The notes under the pieces were generated by a model. The model did not search any database. It saw nothing but the letters and a program-made list of their open reading frames with translations, and was not told where the DNA came from. From IMG/VR virus record IMGVR_UViG_3300032029_000002, positions 1 through 47,857 of that record: 47,857 nucleotides of DNA; one strand, written 5' to 3'. The position numbers and the translations under genes were made by a program. This stretch comes from a virus. Shown in pieces: positions 1 to 7,882 of the stretch (position 1 is its first letter; every line of letters begins with the position of its first letter).

Positions 1-130
1 GTCTGTCGTCATATCCCCTGCGGATATGCCTATTTTCTGAACTGCATCCCAGTTGAAGGCACTGTCGCCTGAATCATAGTACCATTGCCCGCTTCTCCGG
101 CTCGCCCCGTTGAGGGTGATGTCTTGGTCG
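1..130. repeat. Terminal direct repeat, left copy (circular overlap)
   Basis: Bases 1-130 match 47728-47857 except at 127 (G) versus 47854 (A). The hub gene is open in the same frame on both sides (404 codons separate the ATG at 1224 from the shared codon at position 12). The repeat therefore reads as assembly overlap of a circular or circularly permuted genome, not as two functional copies. The mismatch changes GAC to GAT (Asp, silent) in the hub gene, which suggests population variation. Confidence 0.9.
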
Positions 131-1224
131 TCTCCATAGTACCAATAGATTTTACTCCATTTACTCTTCGTGACATCCTCTGTGTTGCCTTTCTCTTTTC
201 CGCCGCCCCCCTTAGCTCGGTGGAAGTATATCCGGTTCCCGCTACTGTCCTCTAAATATGGGCGGATGACTACATTCGGGGTAGCCGCCGCGTTCTCCCA
301 GCGGACAAGCCAGTATCCTTCCCCGTTTTTGCTGAGGTCTACGGTGGCTTGACTGTATCCTGCTGTAGCTAGGTCTATGTGGGCTGCGAGGGCATCCGCG
401 TTATCGCTGCGTGTGAGTTTGATGCTTGATTGCCCCTTTAATACAAGTATCTTCGGGGTTATCGAGGTTTCGTCCGCTATCGTTACGTTTGCATCGTTTC
501 CCGTCCAGTCTCCGCTGTTATCATCTGTCCAGTGGTCGCTGAGTGTCCCGGCGTAGACATCCACATAGTTAGCTATGTCGAATCCTATGCGTTCGCCCTT
601 CTCTATGCTGAGGATATTATTTGTGATACTGTTCTCAACGAGGTCTAGGTCAACATCTGCGCGTGCCCCTCCGCCGTCTAGGTAGAAGGAGGTGCTTCCA
701 GTGCGGAATAGTTTGAGTTTTGGAGTGGCGTCCAATGTTATGTAGTAGTCATAGTTGTTTTTCTGGCACATCTCCTTGAACTCGTCTATGAGGTAGCCAC
801 GTTTAAACTCGTGGGATATTACTGCTCCGGTTGTCTGACTCGTATAAGTTATCTCCGCCGTTGCAGTGCTCAGGGCATCATCGAATACGTCATCTATTTC
901 AGTATCCTTGTATTTCTTGGTGATGTAGAGCTGAGCTAGGTCGAAGGCTTTGTCGCGTCCATATATCTTTGTTAGAGGAAGGTTGTTGAACGTGGGGTCG
1001 TTATATGGTTTCACGTCGTCAACGTATCCACGGAAAACAGTGTCAACGCCGACTATGATGAGGATGGCGTCATCTGGCTCGAAGTCGTCGCCCCACTCGT
1101 TCGCTTCATTAATGATGGTTATCTCGCATCTGCCGACAGTGAATACCTCTTTATAGATGTCTATCTCTAGTACGTCGCCGGTGACTGTGTGGCCTCCCAC
1201 GGTGACGGATATTGTCTGAGTCAT
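1..1224 (-). CDS. Tail hub / receptor-binding protein, N-terminal part (gene continues across the contig end)
   Basis: First 408 codons of an 864-residue protein whose remainder lies at 46357-47727. The start ATG at 1224 overlaps the stop of the upstream gene (ATGA). Residues 1-190 look like a tail hub of the gpD/late-control type: they open MTQTISVTVGGHTVTG, then a short beta-rich domain with the segment VFRGYVDDV and a second domain around GYLIDEFKEMCQKN. From about residue 225 a beta-sandwich-like region begins (SDHWTDDNSGDWTG), typical of carbohydrate-binding inserts. The position after the tape-measure candidate fits a hub. Function is inferred from position and fold-like features, not from a search. 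Confidence 0.75.
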   Translation of the reverse strand, partial: MTQTISVTVGGHTVTGDVLEIDIYKEVFTVGRCEITIINEANEWGDDFEPDDAILIIVGVDTVFRGYVDDVKPYNDPTFNNLPLTKIYGRDKAFDLAQLYITKKYKDTEIDDVFDDALSTATAEITYTSQTTGAVISHEFKRGYLIDEFKEMCQKNNYDYYITLDATPKLKLFRTGSTSFYLDGGGARADVDLDLVENSITNNILSIEKGERIGFDIANYVDVYAGTLSDHWTDDNSGDWTGNDANVTIADETSITPKILVLKGQSSIKLTRSDNADALAAHIDLATAGYSQATVDLSKNGEGYWLVRWENAAATPNVVIRPYLEDSSGNRIYFHRAKGGGGKEKGNTEDVTKSKWSKIYWYYGDDQDITLNGASRRSGQWYYDSGDSAFNWDAVQKIGISAGDMTTD

Positions 1225-1766
1225 ATTGGAACCCTCCCGCGTAACGCATTGTCCTCTAGCCGCCTTCGGCTCTCATACTCTTTATGCGTCCACTCCGCGT
1301 AGTATCCTCGGATGAGGTCTTCATACTGTTTACGTTGACGCTCCATCTCCTTCTGGCGGCGAAGCACAAGTTGAAGTAAGACGACGGCGGTCGCTAACAG
1401 CGTTATCTGCCCCATTAAGCCGCCCATGATTACTCCCCGTTGTAAACGTTTGATGTTAAAGTATTGCCGGATAACTTGATGCATCCCGGGAACCTGCCCC
1501 AATATTAGTCGCATCTCACGGTTTATGCCGGGAAGTTTCTCCTCGGTTATTAACTCCATCATCTGAGGATTCTGGTTCTCGACGGCGCTCATGGCTATGA
1601 TGAATCTCTGCCAATCCGTTATCTTCTTCTGCGCCGCTCTACGGGATGTTCTGCTGGGTGTGACTCCGGTGAGTGCGGCTTCTTTGGATAACGCCTCGTT
1701 CAACTTGGCGATGTAGATGTCTATCTCCGTGATCCCTGTCACGGTTACGTCTATTCTCTCAGCCAA
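1221..1766 (-). CDS. Short tape-measure-like protein with one membrane segment
   Basis: 181 residues located between the tail assembly chaperones and the hub, where the tape measure normally lies. The N-terminal half is helical and charged; residues about 112-135 form one hydrophobic segment (GVIMGGLMGQITLLATAVVL); the C-terminus is a charged helix rich in R, E and Q. Tape measures have such hydrophobic patches but are usually 600-2000 residues, so this would specify a very short tail. It could instead be a membrane-penetration or injection protein. The start overlaps the chaperone end by 8 bases; its stop overlaps the hub ATG. Confidence 0.5.
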   Translation of the reverse strand: MAERIDVTVTGITEIDIYIAKLNEALSKEAALTGVTPSRTSRRAAQKKITDWQRFIIAMSAVENQNPQMMELITEEKLPGINREMRLILGQVPGMHQVIRQYFNIKRLQRGVIMGGLMGQITLLATAVVLLQLVLRRQKEMERQRKQYEDLIRGYYAEWTHKEYESRRRLEDNALRGRVPI

Positions 1767-2196
1767 GTGTCTCCCTCAATAACTCTTCATGAAGCCGATC
1801 ATACAGTATTTCTGGGAAGTTCATCCAAAAGAGACTGCACCGGCATTCTCCTTTGAGCCATGGATTATCTATATGTACTTGTGGATGCACTTCTTTTGGT
1901 TTCTCTCTATATGTGTTTGATGGGAACTTTGTTGAAATCTCATCTCCGATAAACAGGTGATCTAAATCATTTGCTTCACATATAGGACAAACTTTTTCAT
2001 CTCTCTGGCTTCGGTACTCCCAGTATTCGTCTGCGAGGAACTGGCTCCAACCTATGGCGTCCCTCATAGCCATTTGCGCTCGGATGCGTGAAAGAGTGTC
2101 CCGGACTGTTCGCAGCGACCCAGCTACCCTAACTACTCTTGACAATGTGTTCCCCCCAAACCGTGTTCCACCCGTAGGGTTCCTCCGGTGTAACAA
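1759..2196 (-). CDS. Tail assembly chaperone frameshift extension with Mu F-like Cys/His motif
   Basis: Open frame overlapping the preceding small gene, best read as its frameshift extension; it has no ATG until residue 42 (at 2073) and TTG at 2196. Residues about 65-130 carry DEKVCPICEANDL, a histidine pair in EVHPQVH, and ECRCSLFW. This pattern resembles the metal-binding C-terminal motif of Mu gpF / SPP1 gp7 minor head proteins. The location between major tail protein and tape-measure candidate fits a G-GT type product. Coordinates give the open frame; the fused product would start at 2350 and be about 196-197 residues. Confidence 0.6.
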   Translation of the reverse strand: MLHRRNPTGGTRFGGNTLSRVVRVAGSLRTVRDTLSRIRAQMAMRDAIGWSQFLADEYWEYRSQRDEKVCPICEANDLDHLFIGDEISTKFPSNTYREKPKEVHPQVHIDNPWLKGECRCSLFWMNFPEILYDRLHEELLRETLG

Positions 2197-2350
2197 TCAG
2201 TCTGACGATTTCATCGGCATCCATAGAAAGCGTGTCATCCGGGTCTATTCCCTTCACGGCGGCTCTGAACATGACTGCTAGAAGGTATTCCTCCGCCTGC
2301 TCCGGGTAGCCTAGCTCTGATAACTGGGTTAGAAAGTCTTGGAACAGCAT
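2129..2350 (-). CDS. Tail assembly chaperone (short product)
   Basis: 73 residues, acidic and helical (opens MLFQDFLTQLSELGYPEQ), directly after the major tail protein, with only one base between the genes. Size, composition and position match the short G-type tail assembly chaperone of siphoviruses. Its last codons run through a six-G slippery tract (minus strand, 2157-2152), where a shift into the next frame would make the longer product. Identity is from synteny. Confidence 0.55.
   Translation of the reverse strand: MLFQDFLTQLSELGYPEQAEEYLLAVMFRAAVKGIDPDDTLSMDADEIVRLIVTPEEPYGWNTVWGEHIVKSS
2151..2160 (-). promoter_or_regulatory. Probable programmed frameshift site (TTTGGGGGGA)
   Basis: The minus strand reads TTTGGGGGGA. 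The short chaperone frame is TGG-GGG-GAA and the extension frame is TTT-GGG-GGG-AAC. A P-site glycine tRNA on GGG can re-pair after a +1 or a -2 slip and both lead into the extension frame. Conserved frameshifting in tail chaperone genes is established; phage Mu uses a -2 shift. Confidence 0.6.
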
Positions 2351-2351
2351 T

Positions 2352-3290
2352 TTAGTACACTGAGCGTGTGCCTATGCAGACAAGCTCATATGTGACGGGG
2401 TTACGGGTCGCCTTCTCAACGGTTTCGCCGTCAACGTTAGATATATAGCATTTGCTTGTCTCATAACTATGAACCTGTGTGCTACCTGCGGCGGTCTTCA
2501 TCACAACATTCACGACTGCGGCGATAACTGGGTTAACCGCGTCATCCTCTATATAACTGTCAAAGATATCTGTGTAGCTGTCGAAAGTTAGTTTAAGCCG
2601 CCAATGTTTGCCGCTCCACTCAGTCACCCCGACACCTTCATAGGTGTTAGGCGTGGTGCGCACATCAAGGATGTCTGAGCCGTCTGGGCCTACGAACTCC
2701 CACTCGTATTCCAGTATGTTTACGGCGGTTGTGTTTGCTCCCGCGTTGAGGACTACGCTGCTTATTCCAGTATATTGAACCTCTTTTGATGCCCCCCCTT
2801 TAGCGGTGATATCTGTGTTTCCCACCGTCTTGTTTCCTCGGCATATTAGGCGGTAGATGGTGGGGTTCCTCTCGGTGCCTTTCTCGTTGCTGACGCGCCC
2901 AGATGCTCCCGTCAGGTAGACTCTCTGCGTCTCGTAGAGGTAGCTGACTGTGGCTCCGGCTGTGTCCTTGAGGTTGACTATGAAGTAGTCTATCCGTCCG
3001 TTGGCTGCGGAGTCTCTGAGCGCCCTTGAAGTCGCTACGCCGCTCGTCACTTGCTGATCGTAGAACATGCTGTTGTCGCTGTCAAGCTCTAACTCCATTT
3101 CATAGTAGCTGGCTCGTTGCCCCACTGTCGCTGGCTTCACCGTGTTTATGACGCTCACTGGTTCAACCATGGCTCCGTCTGGGGATACAAGTCTGTCGCT
3201 GAACCGCACTATGGCTAACGCTGTATCCGCGTTTGTGGAGTCGTACCCTAACGCAACCTTGGTTACGTAATCAATTTTCACGTCGGTCAT
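2352..3290 (-). CDS. Major tail (tube) protein with internal duplication
   Basis: 312 residues, beta-rich, next to the tail terminator and before the chaperones, as expected of a tail tube protein. Two halves share a pattern: RVYLTGASG...ERNPTIYRLICRG around residues 130-160 and KCYISNVDG...ATRNPVTYELVCIG at the C-terminus. This suggests two tandem tube domains, each ending with the same strand pair. No catalytic motif. Start ATG at 3290; the upstream gap is only 24 bases. Confidence 0.7.
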   Translation of the reverse strand: MTDVKIDYVTKVALGYDSTNADTALAIVRFSDRLVSPDGAMVEPVSVINTVKPATVGQRASYYEMELELDSDNSMFYDQQVTSGVATSRALRDSAANGRIDYFIVNLKDTAGATVSYLYETQRVYLTGASGRVSNEKGTERNPTIYRLICRGNKTVGNTDITAKGGASKEVQYTGISSVVLNAGANTTAVNILEYEWEFVGPDGSDILDVRTTPNTYEGVGVTEWSGKHWRLKLTFDSYTDIFDSYIEDDAVNPVIAAVVNVVMKTAAGSTQVHSYETSKCYISNVDGETVEKATRNPVTYELVCIGTRSVY

Positions 3291-3314
3291 GTTTGTTCAA
3301 CCTAAACTATTATT

Positions 3315-3773
3315 TTATTGGCTGTCCTCGTAGAGCACGTCGTAGCGGAAACAATACATGTAGTACCCTGAGACTCTTCGGTGGTCTGGTCTGCCGCTTG
3401 GCGTGGTGAGCGTGTACTGCGACCCCTGAGCCGCTGCCTCGATGACGCTTTGGAGTTGGTCTCGCATCTTGTCCTGCATCTTGCTGCCGGTGGCGATGAG
3501 TGTCGGCGTGGCGTCGAATTTGTCGATGGTGCAGATGCTTACTGTGAAGTATTCTTGGTGGTGTACGGGTACGTCCTGTAGTTCGCGGATGCTTCCGTAG
3601 CGTCCCTCAGTTATCTCCACCACTACGTCGTAGTCGTCTGTGATGAATAGCTCCTTCCATGTGTCGTTGCCTCCGCTGTAGTGCACGAGGATTGACGCTG
3701 CCGTTGTGTCGTCGTCTATGGTGGTCGCCATGTCGTCTAGGATGGCTTCCAGCGTCGCCTTCGGGGTACTCAT
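3315..3773 (-). CDS. Tail terminator / tail completion protein
   Basis: 152 residues with an alpha/beta pattern: a helical N-terminus (PKATLEAILDDMATTI), a central strand DVVVEITEGRY and the segment EYFTVSICTID. This resembles small gpU-like tail terminators. The gene lies immediately before the major tail protein, which is the usual place. Function is inferred from order and size. Confidence 0.5.
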   Translation of the reverse strand: MSTPKATLEAILDDMATTIDDDTTAASILVHYSGGNDTWKELFITDDYDVVVEITEGRYGSIRELQDVPVHHQEYFTVSICTIDKFDATPTLIATGSKMQDKMRDQLQSVIEAAAQGSQYTLTTPSGRPDHRRVSGYYMYCFRYDVLYEDSQ

Positions 3774-3782
3774 AGAGACTGC

Positions 3783-3953
3783 CTACTGTTCTTCGACTGT
3801 AACCTGTGTTACCTGAAACTGGGGGACACGAGCATTTAGTTGCCCTACGGCGAGTCCTTTCGCGTACTCGGGGTTCTCCGCTGCGACTTGGATTGTGAAT
3901 CCCCCGAATATCTTCACGAGATAGTTCTTTGGTTTGGGTGGTTCTTCTGCCAT
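3783..3953 (-). CDS. Small tail-region protein, unknown
   Basis: 56 residues starting MAEEPPKPKNYLVKIFGG and ending VTQVTVEEQ. It opens with an acidic/proline stretch and then a short alpha/beta unit. The ATG at 3953 lies two bases after the previous stop (TAA at 3958-3956). No recognised family; its place between fibre and tail terminator suggests a minor virion or assembly role. Confidence 0.6.
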   Translation of the reverse strand: MAEEPPKPKNYLVKIFGGFTIQVAAENPEYAKGLAVGQLNARVPQFQVTQVTVEEQ

Positions 3954-3955
3954 GG

Positions 3956-4231
3956 TTATGCCTCTAGTTCAGTCTCCACGTTGTCAATAGTCTGTATGCT
4001 TATCTTATAGGGTTTAGCGTCCACAAGGATTGTCTCCTCTATCTTGGTGACGGTGACGAGTCCCTCCCAAGTGGTTCCGCCGAGGTTTCTCAGTCCTCTG
4101 CATACGATTTCCTTCATCCGTTGCTTTAACCCAGGGATGCTGTCTGCCTGTACCTCGCCGCCAGATGTTATGCTGTTGCCGAGTTCTGTTTCGTTGCTCC
4201 ACTCTCCGTCGAGCCAATATCTGTATTTCAT
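3956..4231 (-). CDS. Small tail-region protein, unknown
   Basis: 91 residues starting MKYRYWLDGEWSNETELGN. An in-frame upstream start at 4270 exists, but ATG 4231 follows a good ribosome site (AGGAAGG about 7 bases upstream) and lies just after the fibre stop. The C-terminus is beta-rich (LVTVTKIEETILVDAKPY). Likely a minor structural protein; not recognised. Confidence 0.65.
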   Translation of the reverse strand: MKYRYWLDGEWSNETELGNSITSGGEVQADSIPGLKQRMKEIVCRGLRNLGGTTWEGLVTVTKIEETILVDAKPYKISIQTIDNVETELEA

Positions 4232-4244
4232 TTCTATTACCTTC

Positions 4245-5354
4245 CTACGGGTCTGCCGCCATAAGCCCATACACTTTTAATGCGTCTATCAACGTGGCTA
4301 TTGCTGCGCTGTTCTCCGCCTCGTTACCTGGGTCGGCTAGATGGGCAACTTGAGAAGCGGCGGTTACACCGAAGAACCCAATCTTAGCGGACTCTAGTCG
4401 CAGAATCTCTTGACGGTCAAAGGATGCGTCGTCTACTTTTATCTGTAGGTAGGGGTTGTCGCCGCTTATGAGTTGAAGTGTTGCTTCTACTAAACTATTC
4501 GTTGGATCTGTCCATTCGTTACCCTGTAGATATATGGTTGGGCTGTTGCCGTTTGCGCCCGTCGTAATATTATCTATCTCAAGATTACCAAGAAGTTGCT
4601 GTTTCTCGCTTCTGAAACATGCAATCGTTGTAAGTGTGCTGTCAGTCCCAGATTCCTGTGTTAGAATCTCTAGGTATGGATTACTACCGCCGCTAACCCT
4701 GATCTGTGACTGTATCTGATAGTTATTTGGGTCATTCCAATAGTTACCGCGAAGATAAATTGAGGGGCTGGTTCTTGTAATACCAACCTCAGAGTTATCC
4801 AATATCAAGTCAGGCGGCGTGGCTCCTTGGATTGTGACATTTCCGCCTAAACTAACACTGCCATTATGATAGAATTTATTTTCTTGTGAAGTTCCAAAAC
4901 TGAAATATGGTTCAACACCGCCTTGAGCGCGAGCAACCTCAATCCTAGACACGCCGTTATCTCTCGCTCTTATTGTAATATAATCGTCATCGGCATTTCC
5001 TGTTAGTATTCCAAAAGTATCTCCTATTGTAATATTGTTACTGAATACCGTTCCGGCTATCTTTGTTACGGTTAAAGTGTCACCGCTAAAAGTGAAGTCA
5101 CTATCATCACCGAGCAACCCACCTGTGCCGACTATGGGGATACGCCCCACCGTGAGAGAGGGAAGCGTTATCGCATTATCCTTGAGGAGAACACCGTCAA
5201 TGGTGACTCCTGTCGCGCCCGTCTTCTCGCTGATGACGTCAACCGTTATCGGACCAGCCGCACCCGTGCCCAATATAGATTCAAGGGCATCTATAACTGC
5301 GTCCCAGTCAGTGTACTTAATCTTCGTCGGAGGATAAGGCTTAGGAAGACTCAA
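4245..5354 (-). CDS. Virion fibre protein
   Basis: 369 residues, rich in G, T, D and N with short beta repeats, typical of trimeric fibres. Residues about 200-340 hold two copies of a unit of roughly 75 residues: SIYLRGNYWNDPNN...NPYLEIL and TIYLQGNEWTDPTN...NPYLQIK. The C-terminal segment SQVAHLADPG...IATLIDALKVYGLMAADP resembles trimerising tails of phage fibre proteins. Placed between head completion and tail genes, it may be a neck, head or tail fibre. The stop is followed by a Shine-Dalgarno motif for the next gene. Confidence 0.6.
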   Translation of the reverse strand: MSLPKPYPPTKIKYTDWDAVIDALESILGTGAAGPITVDVISEKTGATGVTIDGVLLKDNAITLPSLTVGRIPIVGTGGLLGDDSDFTFSGDTLTVTKIAGTVFSNNITIGDTFGILTGNADDDYITIRARDNGVSRIEVARAQGGVEPYFSFGTSQENKFYHNGSVSLGGNVTIQGATPPDLILDNSEVGITRTSPSIYLRGNYWNDPNNYQIQSQIRVSGGSNPYLEILTQESGTDSTLTTIACFRSEKQQLLGNLEIDNITTGANGNSPTIYLQGNEWTDPTNSLVEATLQLISGDNPYLQIKVDDASFDRQEILRLESAKIGFFGVTAASQVAHLADPGNEAENSAAIATLIDALKVYGLMAADP

Positions 5355-5740
5355 GTCAACTTCACCGCCACATGCCTATAGTAGATAACTTCACCATGAT
5401 ACACCATCTCTGGGCCTGTCTCAATCTGATACGTCTCTCCGCCCCACACAAGCCTGTTACTTATATTCATCGCCGTATCACCGAATATCTCATATCTCTG
5501 AGTCACTGCGTCTCCCGCTCCTGTCTCCTTGCTGTCACTCTGAACAGGGAAACATAGTATGAATACGGTGTTGTTGCTCCACGTCTCAGGGCTATGCCCC
5601 GTCTCACTGTCCTTGACTCCGCGTGTGCGCTTCATCATGTTCGCCACGACTCCGAAGCGTTGCAGCGCCCGCGTGAGGCTTGAAAGAACCACTCCTCCTA
5701 TGTCGAAGCCGATGCCGAACTGGTTTCCGTCGAAACTCAT
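5351..5740 (-). CDS. Head-tail joining (head closure) protein, copy 2
   Basis: 129 residues. It is a paralogue of the next upstream gene: both share a block KRTRGVKDSETGHSPETW / RRQRGSKDSESGHSAETW, then FILCFPV / FILSFPV, and end YYRHVAVK / YYRHIVVK. This small beta-barrel pattern fits head-closure (stopper) proteins. The two genes overlap by ATGA (5737-5740), so the pair is probably translationally coupled. Confidence 0.6.
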   Translation of the reverse strand: MSFDGNQFGIGFDIGGVVLSSLTRALQRFGVVANMMKRTRGVKDSETGHSPETWSNNTVFILCFPVQSDSKETGAGDAVTQRYEIFGDTAMNISNRLVWGGETYQIETGPEMVYHGEVIYYRHVAVKLT

Positions 5741-6090
5741 GAACGCTTCACCACTATATGCCGGTAATAGAGGCTGCCGTTATAGATGTGTACGGGTTGG
5801 GCGTCCTGCTCCACCTCATATGTCCCGCCATCCCACACCAAACGGTCTCGTACACGGAACGCGGTGGATGCGTGAACCTCATGACGCTCCTCGTCAACCC
5901 ACCCCGCCTCAGTGTACCGTCCACTCACGTTAACCGGGAAGCTGAGGATAAACGCGGTTGTAGATGATTTCCATGTCTCGGCGCTGTGACCCGATTCGCT
6001 GTCCTTGCTGCCCCTCTGCCTTCTCCACCACGTAGCCCCCACCCCATGTTTCTGTAGGTAGCGGTCTGCGGCGGCTTCTATGACGCCCAT
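5737..6090 (-). CDS. Head-tail joining (head closure) protein, copy 1
   Basis: 117 residues, paralogue of the gene downstream (shared KDSE-GHS-ETW block and YYRH-VVK ending). It lies between the connector/adaptor gene and its twin. One copy may serve as stopper and the other as tail-side joining protein; which is which cannot be told from sequence. Confidence 0.6.
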   Translation of the reverse strand: MGVIEAAADRYLQKHGVGATWWRRQRGSKDSESGHSAETWKSSTTAFILSFPVNVSGRYTEAGWVDEERHEVHASTAFRVRDRLVWDGGTYEVEQDAQPVHIYNGSLYYRHIVVKRS

Positions 6091-6402
6091 CTAGGCTCGC
6101 CTTATACTCATCTTCTCTTGTCGAATTGTGTCCTTTATGATGCGACGCCAATCCGCGACGCGTTCACCGTAGTCTGACTCGAATTGTCCCACCCGTAGTC
6201 TCGTCGGGTCACGCCCCGCTATCGCTATGGCACTCTGTAGGGACGCGACTAGGCGGAACGCGGTGCTGTTCAGTGAAGCCCCTGAGAGCATTACGGTGAT
6301 GTATTGTTCGGCGTCGTTGATGATGCCGTTGAGGTCCGCCGTTGATATTCCCGAGGTGTCCACGTAGCGTGCGACGTGGGTTGTACTTGTATATGTAGGC
6401 AT
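6091..6402 (-). CDS. Head-tail adaptor (connector) protein
   Basis: 103 residues, all-helical, starting MPTYTSTTHVARYVDTSGI. The segment LNGIINDAEQYITVMLSG and a basic C-terminus match gp6/gp15-like adaptors that bind the portal. ATG 6402 is preferred because GAGTGAT precedes it; the GTG at 6411 is part of that ribosome site. Precedes the two head-closure genes. Confidence 0.6.
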   Translation of the reverse strand: MPTYTSTTHVARYVDTSGISTADLNGIINDAEQYITVMLSGASLNSTAFRLVASLQSAIAIAGRDPTRLRVGQFESDYGERVADWRRIIKDTIRQEKMSIRRA

Positions 6403-6427
6403 AACTATCACTCTTTAAATCAAACTG

Positions 6428-6658
6428 TCAGACGAGGCGTTTCTGGATGCCTGTTCCGAGTAATCCGCAGTCCTTCCACATGAGGCACTGCTTGACTCTT
6501 ATCGGCTCATCTCCCTCAACTGGAATCTCTACGGTTCCAAGCTCTATTGGTCCGGGGTAGGTGCAGCAGCGTGTCCTGACTGTTCCTTTTTGGAAGCGGA
6601 GCCAGTAGCAGTTGCTACAGTTTTTCTGGTCGTTACTCATCTTCGGTGGGCTGAACAT
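6428..6658 (-). CDS. Cys-rich small protein (metal-binding), unknown
   Basis: 76 residues with cysteines in NCSNCYWLRF, RTRCCTYPG and QCLMWKDCG. This suggests a zinc or iron-sulfur site. It overlaps the upstream gene end by 26 bases and follows AAGGATGAAAG as ribosome site. It lies next to the radical SAM gene, so a partner or substrate role is possible but unproven. A shorter start at 6640 is also possible. Confidence 0.6.
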   Translation of the reverse strand: MFSPPKMSNDQKNCSNCYWLRFQKGTVRTRCCTYPGPIELGTVEIPVEGDEPIRVKQCLMWKDCGLLGTGIQKRLV

Positions 6659-6974
6659 CTTTCATCCTTGCCTCATGTAAATCTACTATTGTTTTCCCGA
6701 GGTCTTTCATGTAGCTCGTTATGACTCCTATGAAGTTGCACTCCGGGTCATATGGCACGTCTGTTGGGTCATAGTATATGCCGTGTTTCTCTCCCTCTGT
6801 CTTAACCCATTCCTCGGGCAGATGGGTTGACAGCATTATTCGCGGGTTAAGCCATAATCGATACATGGTTCCCCCGCAGTTCCGGCAGATGCTTTTCAGC
6901 GGCATATCTGGGGGAAGCGTCCGCTCGTAGAGGGTTTTCCGTTGCTGCTCTAGCTGCTCCACAGATTTATCCAT
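6633..6974 (-). CDS. Small protein with CxxC knuckle, unknown
   Basis: 113 residues; one CRNCGGTMYRLW knuckle near residue 30 and a later single Cys (DPECNFIG), with a helical acidic tail. It overlaps the end of the radical SAM gene by 25 bases, so the two are probably co-translated. Function unknown; association with the radical SAM enzyme is by context only. Confidence 0.6.
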   Translation of the reverse strand: MDKSVEQLEQQRKTLYERTLPPDMPLKSICRNCGGTMYRLWLNPRIMLSTHLPEEWVKTEGEKHGIYYDPTDVPYDPECNFIGVITSYMKDLGKTIVDLHEARMKDVQPTEDE

Positions 6975-7882
6975 TCAGGGTGCTCCTCATATCTCCACAC
7001 GGTGCAGTCTCGGCACAGCGGTATCTCGTCGAACCGGCGTTCAATATGCATTTGCCGGAGTTTCTCCATCTTCGCTCCACGCCAGATGTCATGCGGCTCA
7101 TCCTCCATGATGTTACTGAGAGGTATTGTATTATCATAGTCTATGCAGCAGGGAACTACGTCGCCGTTGCTTAACACGTTGAAGCTCTTCCATAGGCGGC
7201 TGCATGGGAGACGCTCTGGGTTTGGTTCCCCCCAGTATTTGCGTTGAAGTTCGTCTGGTAGGCTCGGCATGTCTCCGTGGAAGTTGTCATAGTGGACGTA
7301 GTATATGGCGTCTACGACTCCGCGCCACTCGTTGAAGAACGTTTCAGCGTTCTCCGCCAGCAGAGGCATGACGATGTAATGCATCTCCACGGATGGCTTA
7401 GTGTATCCTTTCTCGTCTCGGTACTTTATGAATCCACGGATGTTCTGTTTCGTCTGCTCCCAGTCCAGCCCCGGCTGTACCTTGTTATAGATTTTCTCTG
7501 TAGGCCCATAGAAGCTTATGGCTAGTTTGTCGAGGCGCTGCTGGTCTATTATGGCTTTCGTGTAGTTGTGGTTCATTAATGCCATGTTGGTGTAGACGGT
7601 GATGCTGCACTGGGGGTTAACTACTTTAATGTTGTTAAGTATCTTAAGTAGCCGAGGCTCAGTCAACGGCTCTTGCATGAGAAAGGGGCAGCATGAGGTG
7701 GCTGTCGGTATGACTGTGTCTATTATCCTTGTGAGTGTGCTCCACTTCGCGTCTGGGCGTGGCTTCATCTTCCGATGGGCACACATGATACACGACGTGT
7801 TGCATTTTGTCCCTGTCTCGAACTGGCAGAACCCTGGGAGATAGCTGCTGCCATATAGTTGGAAGGCTTCTTCGCTGCTCAA
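6950..7882 (-). CDS. Radical SAM/SPASM-domain enzyme
   Basis: 310 residues from TTG 7882 (MSSEEAFQLYGSSYLPGF). The frame stays open up to 8029, but that part lies inside the glycosyltransferase gene and looks like shadow sequence. Residues 27-34 carry the radical SAM motif CNTSCIMC (CxxxCxxC). The C-terminal part has a SPASM-like set: CSRLW, then NGDVVPCCIDYD, then PLCRDC. SPASM enzymes carry extra Fe-S clusters and usually modify peptides or proteins, sometimes sugars. The substrate is unknown; two Cys-rich proteins follow and a glycosyltransferase precedes. Rare in a virion operon. Confidence 0.85.
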   Translation of the reverse strand: MSSEEAFQLYGSSYLPGFCQFETGTKCNTSCIMCAHRKMKPRPDAKWSTLTRIIDTVIPTATSCCPFLMQEPLTEPRLLKILNNIKVVNPQCSITVYTNMALMNHNYTKAIIDQQRLDKLAISFYGPTEKIYNKVQPGLDWEQTKQNIRGFIKYRDEKGYTKPSVEMHYIVMPLLAENAETFFNEWRGVVDAIYYVHYDNFHGDMPSLPDELQRKYWGEPNPERLPCSRLWKSFNVLSNGDVVPCCIDYDNTIPLSNIMEDEPHDIWRGAKMEKLRQMHIERRFDEIPLCRDCTVWRYEEHPEWINLWSS

